From an uncultured Lachnospiraceae bacterium (GTDB lineage Bacteria; Bacillota; Clostridia; Lachnospirales; Lachnospiraceae): a stretch of 64,000 bases of DNA. Under the pieces are notes generated by a model, which was not told where the DNA came from, ran no database searches, and saw nothing but the letters and a program-made list of their open reading frames with translations. This document shows, one piece after another, positions 23,976-32,908 of this stretch. The translations under genes and the position numbers were made by a program. Position 1 is the stretch's first letter. Every line of letters starts with the position of its first letter. The stretch is from positions 62,001 through 126,000 of the forward strand of contig CACYNO010000001.1 of the NCBI GenBank assembly GCA_902775895.1. Reading direction: 5' to 3'.

Positions 23976-26741
23976 ATGAAAGAAACGGGTATCACTGATG
24001 AAATGATAGTTGAATGCTTTAGAAACGCGTTGGACGAGCACGATGACAAGTGTCGTTTGCGAGATGTTGATAGGGACGATCTCGACGATATATTTCACAG
24101 TCAGATATATCATATCCTGAATGATGACGAAATAACGAATGCGAATACTCTTATATGTGCAGATCATCTTGAAGTGGCTAATACATATGGGGAAGTATTG
24201 CGTAATGCACTGAATGCATTTTCAAATCTCATTGATTTAAATGAGGAAAGCCAAGGGAACAATAAGGCATTTTTATGTGAGTCTGTATCAAAAGAAGCGT
24301 TATATGAGTATAACGAAAAGTATCGAGAATACAATCCAAATGTTAAATTTCTTTTATTAACCAATTTTGAAACGTCCGATCCGGATATTCTTTATAAAAC
24401 TCTCACCGAATTTGAAGCTCAAAATTTTACCCCCGCAGTGATACTGTGCACAACCAACGATACTGTTGAAAAATTAAAAGAGTACGATGTACAGGGGCAT
24501 AGGCTGTACAATTATTTGTGTGGCATGCAAAAGATAACGATTCCGGGGATTAATGAGGAGAGGATAACAGACAGCATCTGTAAAAGGCTGGAAAAGAAAG
24601 GTAAAAAGGTGATGGACTCCTTCAGGGAAAAACTCAGAGTCCATGTAGACGCTATATATCGTGATGCATATCTGAAAGAAGAAGAATTTGTGGATGATCT
24701 GATAGTCAGGATAGCATCAGAACATTCTAAGAAAAGCGTGGATTTATGGAATCAGTATGATGAAGAAGATGTGCCGTTTTCGAAAAAAGCAGAGGCACTG
24801 TTGAAAAAGATACACAATACGGAGACAACAGTTGAAGAAAAAATAGACCACGACGAAGATAAAGAAAAAGAAAATGTGATAGATGAGTCTGTTGAAAAAG
24901 GAGAAGCTACGAATTCAGAAAGAGTGGATCAGGTAGGTTGTGAGTCAGAATCTGAAGATTCAGAGGAAATTGAGACTGCCAAAGAAATAGAGGAGATAAC
25001 GGAGTCTTCAAAGGAGCTTGTAAAGGAACGAAAAGAAAGAACTCAGGATTCCATACAGGCAGTCAAGCTGGAATGCACTGCCACACAGTTGACTGAAAAA
25101 GAAAAGGATCAATTTGGAGGGAAAAAACATCAGGTGCTACTGATGGCGATGAGCACTTTTCCCGGGCCGTGTCTTGATAAGGAACGAAATGTATTCGTTT
25201 TCAAAGAAAACAAATATAAAAGAGAAGATAATAATGCTAAACCAATAGGCGGTTGCTTTGTTCAAATGGAACCTATAGCAAAAATGATGCTTGATGAAAA
25301 AATGGATGATTTTTCAGAGGTTGATTTTGTGATAGTCGGGACAGAAGGAACAGAAATACCAAAAAAAATATTAGAACCGGGAAAAAGTGAAGAAACTATA
25401 TCACCAAATGATTATTTTGAAAGAAGAATAATTGATTACTTGAATGAAAAAAATATTGTTTTGAAAAAAAATGATGAAAAATCAAAAAGTTACTCAGATA
25501 GCAAAAAAAATAAGACAGTTAAATTCCATGTAATAAGAGTTGACGAAAGTGAACCAATTGAAGGAATGGAAAAAATAGTTGATACTCTTAGAGATATTTA
25601 TCCCGGAAATAAGGAAGATTTTGGTCTATGGATTGCAACGCATGGTGGATTTAGGGATATTAATGTAATGATGACATCTCTTCTGTCACTCCTAAAAAAT
25701 GAGGGTATTGAATATGATGAAATATACGGAACACATCAACTTTCTGGAAATGAATATGAAATAATCAAGCAGGATGAAACATTTAAAATGTTTGACTTTG
25801 TTACCGGTATGAACGATTTCTTTAAATATGGACATTCGAAGGTGCTTGAAGAATTTTTTGGAAAACAGGGCGTAGATAGTGAGGATGCTTATGTGGAAGG
25901 CATTAGGCTGGTAGATGAAGGAATACAGTTTTCAAATGCTGATACATACCGTCGTGGTATTAACATAATGAAAAAAGCCATTAAAAGTGAGTCTGATAAC
26001 AAAGTGCTCAATATTTTTAGAGAAAATATTATAGAGGACTTTGGTGATCTTGTTAAAAGTGAAAAAAAAGCAAGTAATTTGATGCTTGTAAAAAGGTGTG
26101 TAGAAAAAGGAATGTTTCAACAGGCGTTGACTTTTTTGGAGTCATGTATGATGGAGGATTATTACAGGGATGAAATAATAAAGCTAAATCAAGGAGTGGA
26201 TACCTTTTTGAATCGAAAAGATAATAATAATATTAAAAGGGAAGGAGAGCTTCCTAAAAAAATTACTTATAGTAGAAAAGATAAAGATAATAGACCTTTT
26301 GAGTATGCAATTAAAAACAATAATGGAAATATTGAAGATAAAGACAAAAAAGATATATTTTTCAACTTGATTTTGTATTGTACGGATTTTTTAGAAGCAG
26401 GTGATAAAAATAAAATAGACGAAGCAGGTAAAGAATATCTTAAAAACCCTAACGCCGAAGAGTTGAGAATAAAGGGTGAGAAAAAAAAGGTTGATAAGAG
26501 CTTTTTGAGTTTCAATGACAATGATCTTAATTTTATTAAAACATCACTGCCTAATGATGAACACATACGTAAGAGTGCAGGAAAATTAATAAGGCTACAT
26601 AAAGCTTTAAAGCAGTGCAGAAATAAATTTAATCATGCAGATTCAGGGCGACCAGAAATAGAAACAATAAAAAGGGCTTTTGAAATATATTTTGAGATTT
26701 ATGAGGAACTTTTAAATGTGTTACAAGAGGAAAAAGAATAA
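23976..26741 (+). CDS. CARF-HEPN ribonuclease with large N-terminal AAA-like domain (type III CRISPR effector)
   Basis: 921 residues. About 1-260 is an unrecognised domain that looks like an AAA+ fold without a P-loop (LICADHLEVANTYGEVL, FLLLTNFE, AVILCTTNDTVEKL, then a helical lid). About 282-350 is a Glu/Lys-rich acidic linker. About 385-620 is a CARF domain of the TM1812/Csx1 kind: QVLLMAMSTFPG, DFVIVGTEGT, WIATHGGFRDINVMM. The last ~250 residues are helical with the HEPN catalytic R-x4-H (RNKFNH, Arg882-His887). It is expected to sense cyclic oligoadenylate made by Cas10 and cut RNA. Csm6/Csx1 proteins are usually 400-500 residues, so the extra N-terminal half is unusual. Confidence 0.85.
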   Translation: MKETGITDEMIVECFRNALDEHDDKCRLRDVDRDDLDDIFHSQIYHILNDDEITNANTLICADHLEVANTYGEVLRNALNAFSNLIDLNEESQGNNKAFLCESVSKEALYEYNEKYREYNPNVKFLLLTNFETSDPDILYKTLTEFEAQNFTPAVILCTTNDTVEKLKEYDVQGHRLYNYLCGMQKITIPGINEERITDSICKRLEKKGKKVMDSFREKLRVHVDAIYRDAYLKEEEFVDDLIVRIASEHSKKSVDLWNQYDEEDVPFSKKAEALLKKIHNTETTVEEKIDHDEDKEKENVIDESVEKGEATNSERVDQVGCESESEDSEEIETAKEIEEITESSKELVKERKERTQDSIQAVKLECTATQLTEKEKDQFGGKKHQVLLMAMSTFPGPCLDKERNVFVFKENKYKREDNNAKPIGGCFVQMEPIAKMMLDEKMDDFSEVDFVIVGTEGTEIPKKILEPGKSEETISPNDYFERRIIDYLNEKNIVLKKNDEKSKSYSDSKKNKTVKFHVIRVDESEPIEGMEKIVDTLRDIYPGNKEDFGLWIATHGGFRDINVMMTSLLSLLKNEGIEYDEIYGTHQLSGNEYEIIKQDETFKMFDFVTGMNDFFKYGHSKVLEEFFGKQGVDSEDAYVEGIRLVDEGIQFSNADTYRRGINIMKKAIKSESDNKVLNIFRENIIEDFGDLVKSEKKASNLMLVKRCVEKGMFQQALTFLESCMMEDYYRDEIIKLNQGVDTFLNRKDNNNIKREGELPKKITYSRKDKDNRPFEYAIKNNNGNIEDKDKKDIFFNLILYCTDFLEAGDKNKIDEAGKEYLKNPNAEELRIKGEKKKVDKSFLSFNDNDLNFIKTSLPNDEHIRKSAGKLIRLHKALKQCRNKFNHADSGRPEIETIKRAFEIYFEIYEELLNVLQEEKE

Positions 26742-26744
26742 AAG

Positions 26745-26885
26745 ATGGATAATAATACAGATAAAAATATTTCAAATAAATCTGATGATTGTAAAGACTG
26801 GTTCGAGAAAGTAAGCAAGAGATACAGATTATGTCAGATTGAAGTGGCAGCTTCTGTAAACAGAAAAGGAAAAGTATCTTCATAA
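26745..26885 (+). pseudogene. DUF1016 (YhcG-type nuclease) N-terminal remnant
   Basis: 46 codons reading MDNNTDKN..., with WFEKVSKRYRLCQIEVAASVNRK. This matches the start of DUF1016/PDDEXK proteins, whose N-terminus has a W-x5-R-x3-A-Q-I-K-A-A-x-x-V-N pattern. The frame stops at 26883, where the family would continue into its helical and nuclease domains. The 106 bases after it show nothing else. It is a leftover of a lost defence gene between the CARF-HEPN effector and cas10. Confidence 0.55.
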
Positions 26886-27003
26886 TTTCCACTGTTTGTG
26901 GGAGTTTCAAAATATTGTTGAATAGTAAATGAAGCAATGGATGAAGCGGTTCTTTAGTAGAGTAGTTTGCAAAACTTAACATCTTTATCTGATGGAGGTG
27001 CGT

Positions 27004-28737
27004 ATGGAAAACGACAATAAGTACGTTCTCGCGATGTACGATGTGCGCGCGAAGCAGAATTATATTTACAAGACAAAAAAACTGAAAGAGATACAGGGGG
27101 CGTCCTGGATAATAAGGGATTGCTTTAAGGATCATCTGTTTCCGGTGGCAAATGAATATCGTAATGAAAAGAACGATATAAAAGATGAACCGGCAATATA
27201 CAATTATAAAAAAGATGATGATAAGCCGGATAATAACAACAATGACGAAGTGGAGAGCTTTTCATTCGACGAGTTCGAGAAACGCATGGAGGGGGATCAA
27301 TACATCGGTGAAGTGGTCTACGACGGTGGAGGGAATTTCCTCATTCTTTATAAAGATAAGGAAACCTGCATAGAGGTTTCATACCGGTTCGGAAGAAGGT
27401 TGCTTGTTGAAGCTCCGGGGTTGAATGTTTTATGTACATACGTAGAGAATATTAATCTTGATAACTATAATAACGGTTTGGATTCGGGAGTTAAGGGTGA
27501 CTCACAAAAACTCTATGACAAACACAGAGTAAATGAAAATCAGGAAAGCACAGTGACGCCTTACGGTACGCTTCCCATTATTCAGGCAGAGTATAGATCA
27601 TCTATGCCATATACGAAAAAAGTAAACAAGGTGCAGAGCCAAAAGCCGGAAAAGGTCACGGCGGAGGCTTATGCTAAATATAATAAATTTTATGAGATAT
27701 ATAAACCTGATCCTGATTCAGATAAAAGAAAAGCAAGCGATGAAAAGCTGCTCGAAATAGATGAAAATGTACTTGATGATCTTGTGACCGAAAAGGGGAA
27801 GGAAAGCCTGCTTGCGATCATTTATATAGACGGCAACAATATGGGCGCAAAGGTGCAGAATCTTTTAAAAGAAAAACAAGATTATGATTCCTGCGTTACG
27901 GAGTTAAGGAAATTTTCCGAATACATAAACAAAAAATGTGTTACAGAGCGTACTGATGAAATAGATAAAATCCTGACAGATAAAATAATAGAAGACGAAA
28001 ATAAAAAGCGAAGAAAGCCTCTTACGGAAGAAGAAAAAAGAGATATCAGCACACAGATAAGATCCCGCCGTCTTGTTGTGGTAGCGGGTGACGAGATAAA
28101 TGTTATATGCAACGCCCGCTATGCCTACGACATAGCCGGGCATTATCTGAAAGAAATATATGAAAGCTCCGTTAGAGATGAATACGGACCGGTTACCTCC
28201 TGCGCCGGCATAGCCATTTTTCACAGTCACACACCATTTGCAGATGCGTACCGTATTGCGGAGGAATGCTGCGAAAGCGGAAAGAAAAAAATGAAAGAAC
28301 TGCAGCTTTCAGAAGCATGTTTTTTGGACTTTCATTACTGTCAGGGTGCCATCGGAATATCACTGGAGAAAATGCGCGAAACAGATGAAACACAGGATTT
28401 TAGTCTGCCATGGTTTATGGAGTCTGTGGATGAGGATCATAAAGGACTCTGTAATAAAAAAGATATAGAAGAAGTGCAGCGTGATCTGAATAAAATCGGA
28501 AGGAGCAATGTAAAGGGACTTGCGCAGAAAGCAAAAGAAGGCCTTTTATCACTGGAAATGGAGATAAAAAGAATCTTAGCGCATACAAATGAAACGGACT
28601 TTAAGGTTTTAAACAAGTTTGTTGATGGGGAAGATACTGCCCAAAAAGAGAAGTACAGAAAGCTGATCTATGACATGGTGATCGTATACGATCTGTGGTT
28701 TGCAGATAAGGGAAGTGAGGTGAAGGAGAATGAGTGA
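27004..28737 (+). CDS. cas10: Cas10-family protein (type III-D, no HD domain)
   Basis: About 577 residues from ATG 27004; ggaggtg lies between it and an in-frame ATG at 26992. Typical Cas10 blocks are LKEIQGASWIIRDCF, VVYDGGGNFLIL, IYIDGNNMGAKV (first palm Asp276) and the palm-2 motif VVVAGDEINVI (Ala361-Gly-Asp363-Glu364), then a helical C-terminus. The usual GGDD is AGDE here. GGDEF cyclases tolerate exactly this change, so cyclase activity is plausible but unproven. No N-terminal HD nuclease is present, so DNA cleavage by Cas10 is not expected. It overlaps csx10 by 8 bases. Confidence 0.88.
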   Translation: MENDNKYVLAMYDVRAKQNYIYKTKKLKEIQGASWIIRDCFKDHLFPVANEYRNEKNDIKDEPAIYNYKKDDDKPDNNNNDEVESFSFDEFEKRMEGDQYIGEVVYDGGGNFLILYKDKETCIEVSYRFGRRLLVEAPGLNVLCTYVENINLDNYNNGLDSGVKGDSQKLYDKHRVNENQESTVTPYGTLPIIQAEYRSSMPYTKKVNKVQSQKPEKVTAEAYAKYNKFYEIYKPDPDSDKRKASDEKLLEIDENVLDDLVTEKGKESLLAIIYIDGNNMGAKVQNLLKEKQDYDSCVTELRKFSEYINKKCVTERTDEIDKILTDKIIEDENKKRRKPLTEEEKRDISTQIRSRRLVVVAGDEINVICNARYAYDIAGHYLKEIYESSVRDEYGPVTSCAGIAIFHSHTPFADAYRIAEECCESGKKKMKELQLSEACFLDFHYCQGAIGISLEKMRETDETQDFSLPWFMESVDEDHKGLCNKKDIEEVQRDLNKIGRSNVKGLAQKAKEGLLSLEMEIKRILAHTNETDFKVLNKFVDGEDTAQKEKYRKLIYDMVIVYDLWFADKGSEVKENE

Positions 28738-31039
28738 ATATAAGTTAAGGATAACACTTAAGTCAGATATTTGCCCCGGTTCCGGATATGCATACAGCGG
28801 ACTTGTGGACAGCGATGTTTGTTTCGATGATGTTGGAATACCGTATATTCCCGGAAGGCGTCTGAAAGGGTGTCTTAAGGAAAGTGCGGATATGCTTGCA
28901 GATAACGATTACCTTGAAGATACGGATTGTGAAGTGATTTTCGGAAAAAGCGGAGCAGACCGTTCAGGTGGTATTCTTGTGGGAAATGCGTACATAAAAG
29001 GGTATGAAGAACTTCGAGAGCAATTGTCGGTAGCTATCATGAAAGAAAAAGAAACCCGGAAAGAAGCGCAGCTTATAACACCACAGAAAATCCTTGACAG
29101 ATTTACTTCCGTAAAAGCCCAGACAAAAATCGAGGACGGCATCGCAAAGGATGATACCCTGCGTTATACCCGCGTGGTAAACCAACATTGGACAACTCAG
29201 GCAAACGGACTATCCGGTGAGCTTACATTTACGGCAGATGTTACGCTTGATGATATATATTTTGAAAAAGTAAAAGATATTGTAAGCGCCACAAGAAACA
29301 TAGGAATGGACAGGACACGGGGACTTGGAAGCGTCGTTTGTGAAATAAGCAGAAATACGGGAGCTTCAGATTCTGAAATATCTACAGATAACGGGACAAA
29401 GTATGAGGACGAGGCAGATGTAGAAATCCGCATTTCCGTAAAAAACACAGCGCCTCTTATGATAAGCGGAGAAAATGATGAGGTTTCATTAAACTTTATT
29501 CCGGCGCAAAATGTGATAGGCGCTCTTGCAGGACAGTTTCTTAAGACTAATAAGTATGGGAAAGATTTTGAGGATCTGTTTTTGAACGGACAGACCATAT
29601 TTTCCAATCTTTATGCAGCAAAGGCGGGCTCGAATGATGATTACATCCCGGCGCCTTCTTTTATCAACAAGCTTAAAAAAACAGGAAAATACGTAAATTT
29701 ATTAAAGCTTGAAGACAAGGACGATCTTCCGGAAGAGGAATTGTTATCCAAAGGCATTCATCCCCAGTTTGCAGATGAAAACAAAACACAGAGCGGAAAT
29801 ATGCCCAAAAAGCTTAAGGGTAAGTATATTGCTATAGAGACAAAAGAAAACGGTATAATTTCATATGTAAAAGACATTTCGGAAACAGAAATGAATATAG
29901 ATTATCATCATTCCAAAAAGGCAGGGGCTGAAAAAAATGAGTCTGTTCTCTATACAAATGAAGTGATCAAAGAAGGTCAGATATTTTCCGGAAACATCAT
30001 TACCAAGGGCAAATATGTAAATATGATCATGGAATTACTTGAGACTGCGCGGCTTAGATTCGGCAAGTCAAAAAGCGCCCAGTACGGAAGTTGTGTTCTT
30101 TTAAACGCAGAGGTGAAAAAATATGAGATGCGAACAGTTCACGTAACATCAGGTGAAACAATATATGTTTCTCTTGTTTCTGACGGAATATTTATGAATG
30201 AACATGATTATACGGTCAGATATGACGAGATAAGAAAGAAGATTGCTGAGTCTGTAAACTTAGAAGAAACTGAGGAAAATGATGAAAATCTTTTCTCATT
30301 TGTTTCAACAGGCATGACATTTGGCTATAACACAAAATGGAATCTGAGGAAGCAACCTGTTCCGGTGGTATCGGCGGGAAGCACTTTTGTGTATAAGGCA
30401 AAAAAGGATTGCAACATTTCAGAAGAGTTTGTCGGAGAGCGTGTTCATGAGGGCTTTGGCCGGATCAGGATATTTAAGGAAGCAGGATATGATCTGAACC
30501 ATGAAGCAGGGCAAAGCAAGGGAGACGCTACATCGGTCGAAAGCATCGGAAAAGACAGTCAGGCCGCAGTGATAGTAAGGGAAATAATCACGGATGCCGT
30601 TTTACTGGCATTGCCTGAAGCGAAGCATATGTCGGATAAAGTGGATAATACACAGCTTGGCAGATTAACATTGATGCTCAAACAGAGCAAGAATGACGCA
30701 AATGATTTTTGTAACAGAGTGGAAAGTATTAAGAATGAGGGAATACGGACAGATTTACATGGCTGGCTTTGCAGCATCGGTCTTTTTGATATGAAAGGCG
30801 GAAAACTGCATGAAAAAAACAGCTTTACATTTGGGAAAGCGGATGAATTCTTTGATATTTATGAAAGCATTACAGATGACACGGATTTCAGAAAAGATTT
30901 TGTAAAAGACCACAGATACAGAATCCTGATGACGTATATTACAGCCGAAAAATACCATAAGAAAATAGAAGAGACGGCAGCATCGGGAAGTGATAAAGCC
31001 GGTGATAAAACGTCCGGGGAGGTGAGAGGCAATGAGTAG
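28730..31039 (+). CDS. csx10: RAMP protein Csx10 (subtype III-D signature)
   Basis: 769 residues, long enough for two RAMP domains. The first RAMP shows the opening strand YKLRITLKSDICPGSG, then IPYIPGRRLKGCLKE and a glycine-rich loop RNIGMDRTRGLGSVVCEI. The second (from ~225) has VEIRISVKNTAPLMISGE, PAQNVIGALAGQFL and LRFGKSKSAQYGSCVL. Csx10 is the Cas5-like subunit that defines subtype III-D. It overlaps both cas10 and the next gene, so the effector genes are translated as a coupled set. Confidence 0.85.
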   Translation: MSEYKLRITLKSDICPGSGYAYSGLVDSDVCFDDVGIPYIPGRRLKGCLKESADMLADNDYLEDTDCEVIFGKSGADRSGGILVGNAYIKGYEELREQLSVAIMKEKETRKEAQLITPQKILDRFTSVKAQTKIEDGIAKDDTLRYTRVVNQHWTTQANGLSGELTFTADVTLDDIYFEKVKDIVSATRNIGMDRTRGLGSVVCEISRNTGASDSEISTDNGTKYEDEADVEIRISVKNTAPLMISGENDEVSLNFIPAQNVIGALAGQFLKTNKYGKDFEDLFLNGQTIFSNLYAAKAGSNDDYIPAPSFINKLKKTGKYVNLLKLEDKDDLPEEELLSKGIHPQFADENKTQSGNMPKKLKGKYIAIETKENGIISYVKDISETEMNIDYHHSKKAGAEKNESVLYTNEVIKEGQIFSGNIITKGKYVNMIMELLETARLRFGKSKSAQYGSCVLLNAEVKKYEMRTVHVTSGETIYVSLVSDGIFMNEHDYTVRYDEIRKKIAESVNLEETEENDENLFSFVSTGMTFGYNTKWNLRKQPVPVVSAGSTFVYKAKKDCNISEEFVGERVHEGFGRIRIFKEAGYDLNHEAGQSKGDATSVESIGKDSQAAVIVREIITDAVLLALPEAKHMSDKVDNTQLGRLTLMLKQSKNDANDFCNRVESIKNEGIRTDLHGWLCSIGLFDMKGGKLHEKNSFTFGKADEFFDIYESITDDTDFRKDFVKDHRYRILMTYITAEKYHKKIEETAASGSDKAGDKTSGEVRGNE

Positions 31040-32339
31040 GATAACCGGAAAAAAATATTTAAGGATTGAGTTCAGTCTTGCCTCACCTCTTATCATAGGC
31101 TGTGGTAAAAACGAAAATACCGACAATGATGTCCTCACAAATAATTTAGGGATTCCTTATATACCGGGAACCGCTATAGCCGGTGTAATAAGATCTTCTG
31201 TTGAGGATGCCGGGGTTGACGACGATTCCGATATGGATAAGGTTTTCGGATTTATAGATGGCGAAAAATCCCGGGAAAGCAGTATATTGTTTTACGATGC
31301 CAATATAGTGGGATCTGACAGGGAAAGATTTAATATTTCCATAAGGGACAGTGTCGCTTTAGATGAATACAAAACCGCAAAAGACGGCGCCAAATTTGAT
31401 ATGGAGGTATTGGAGCCGGGGGTGTCATTTGTTACATATGCAGAGTTAAACGAAGATGATGATATAAAGGACCGGCAGGGAATGTTCTGGGAAGCCATTA
31501 AATCCATATGGAAAGCAGAAATTATTACATTTGGCGGCAAGTCCACCAGAGGTATGGGGGCGGTTAAAGTAAACAGCATAAAAGAAGCAACTTTTGACTT
31601 CTCTGAAAAAGAAGACATAAAGAAATGGCTGAAGTTTAACATGTATGAGGATAATGTCTGGGAAGACGTTACGGTGGAAACAAGGGAGTCATCAGGGATA
31701 TATGTATTGGATCTAAAGCTGAAGTTGCTGGGGGGCATTTCCATACGCAGGTACTCTACGAATGTGGAAGAGGCTGACTATGAGCAGTTGACGGTGATGA
31801 GTCCGGACAAAGAGGATGAGGACATCCCAGTGGTTCCGGGAACAAGCTGGGCAGGAGCCTTCAGACACAGAATAGAAGAATTAGCAGGTGGCTCCGGCAA
31901 GGCACTGACAGACGAATGGTTCGGCAAAGTGGAAACCGGTGGAAATGGCAATAAAACCCGGTCAAGGATCACATTTTCAGAAAGTCAGATAAGTGGAGGC
32001 GCATTTAAGGAGATCACCAGAAATGCCATTGACAGATTTACCGGAGGCGCGGCAGACGGCGCTCTTTATACCGAGAAAACGTATTACGGCGGGGATACGG
32101 AGCTGAAGATAGTTATAAAATCCGACAGTATAGATGAGAACTTCGGGAATGCTCTGGCTGCGGCTATAGCGGATCTGCACGGAGGTTATCTGGCAGTTGG
32201 AGGCCTGACGGCGGTGGGCCGTGGCTTGTTTAAGGTTACGGCTGTAAATGGTGCAAACAATATAGAGGAAATCAGCGCGGAAGAATTGTATAAGAAGATA
32301 TGCGGCATATTGAGTGAAGCCGGAAGGGAGGCGGACTGA
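31032..32339 (+). CDS. Cas7-like protein with two RAMP domains
   Basis: 435 residues. The N-terminal RAMP has RIEFSLASPLIIGCGK, IPYIPGTAIAGVIRS and FGGKSTRGMGAVKV. A second RAMP starts near residue 217 with LDLKLKLLGGISI, VVPGTSWAGAFRHRI, DRFTGGAADGALYTE and LAVGGLTAVGRGLFKV. It is therefore a fused Cas7-Cas7 (Csm3/Cmr4-like) backbone subunit, as in many III-D and III-E loci. The aspartate needed for target RNA cutting in Csm3 may sit in one or both halves; this needs alignment. It overlaps csx10 by 8 bases. Confidence 0.85.
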   Translation: MSRITGKKYLRIEFSLASPLIIGCGKNENTDNDVLTNNLGIPYIPGTAIAGVIRSSVEDAGVDDDSDMDKVFGFIDGEKSRESSILFYDANIVGSDRERFNISIRDSVALDEYKTAKDGAKFDMEVLEPGVSFVTYAELNEDDDIKDRQGMFWEAIKSIWKAEIITFGGKSTRGMGAVKVNSIKEATFDFSEKEDIKKWLKFNMYEDNVWEDVTVETRESSGIYVLDLKLKLLGGISIRRYSTNVEEADYEQLTVMSPDKEDEDIPVVPGTSWAGAFRHRIEELAGGSGKALTDEWFGKVETGGNGNKTRSRITFSESQISGGAFKEITRNAIDRFTGGAADGALYTEKTYYGGDTELKIVIKSDSIDENFGNALAAAIADLHGGYLAVGGLTAVGRGLFKVTAVNGANNIEEISAEELYKKICGILSEAGREAD

Positions 32340-32340
32340 T

Positions 32341-32907
32341 ATGGGAAATGAAGAAAAACAAGGCGTAAAAGAGTTTTTTGAGAATTGCAGTGATGTCAAA
32401 GAAGGCTTTATATTTGCCATTTGTACTGATAAGATCATTTGTGATCACTGGCCTCTTAAAGGCACAGCAGAGTCAGAATATGATGAGAACCTCGTCCTGG
32501 AGATCCGTGTTTTTAACGAGGAAAAGGAGCATAAGCTTTTCAGAGGAGATATGAGCAAAGAGTTTGGTTACAGGCTTAAAGATGACAGTGACGGGGAGAA
32601 CAAGCTGCCGGAAGGGGTTGAGGATTATTATGACGAGCTACAGTATCTGGACATAGACACTACTAAAAAACCGGAGCAGGATAAGGCCGGGCTTACAAAG
32701 GTAAGGGCTACCGGCGGAGGGGAGTATCATGTGCCCATAGATGCGGTTGTCGACGCTTTGGAATATGCGGTTCTGAAAGTGAGGCATTATATATCAAAAT
32801 ACCCGGAAACAGGAAAGGCTTTTGTGAGTGATTGGAGATGCATAGGAATTTATAAAAACGAGGATAAAGAGGAAAAATGTGTAAGATCATGGGAAGGCGG
32901 TGAGTAA
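32341..32907 (+). CDS. csx19: Csx19-like protein (subtype III-D)
   Basis: About 188 residues from ATG 32341, one base after the stop of the preceding gene. The pattern fits the TIGR03984/Csx19 family: FAICTDKIICDHWPLKG at the start, EIRVFNEEKEHKLF in the middle, LTKVRATGGGEYHVPIDA, then VLKVRHYISKYPETGKAFVSDWRCIGIY. Csx19 occurs beside Csx10 in III-D loci; its role is not established, a complex subunit being most likely. It overlaps the next reading frame within two bases. Confidence 0.75.
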   Translation: MGNEEKQGVKEFFENCSDVKEGFIFAICTDKIICDHWPLKGTAESEYDENLVLEIRVFNEEKEHKLFRGDMSKEFGYRLKDDSDGENKLPEGVEDYYDELQYLDIDTTKKPEQDKAGLTKVRATGGGEYHVPIDAVVDALEYAVLKVRHYISKYPETGKAFVSDWRCIGIYKNEDKEEKCVRSWEGGE

Positions 32908-32908
32908 G

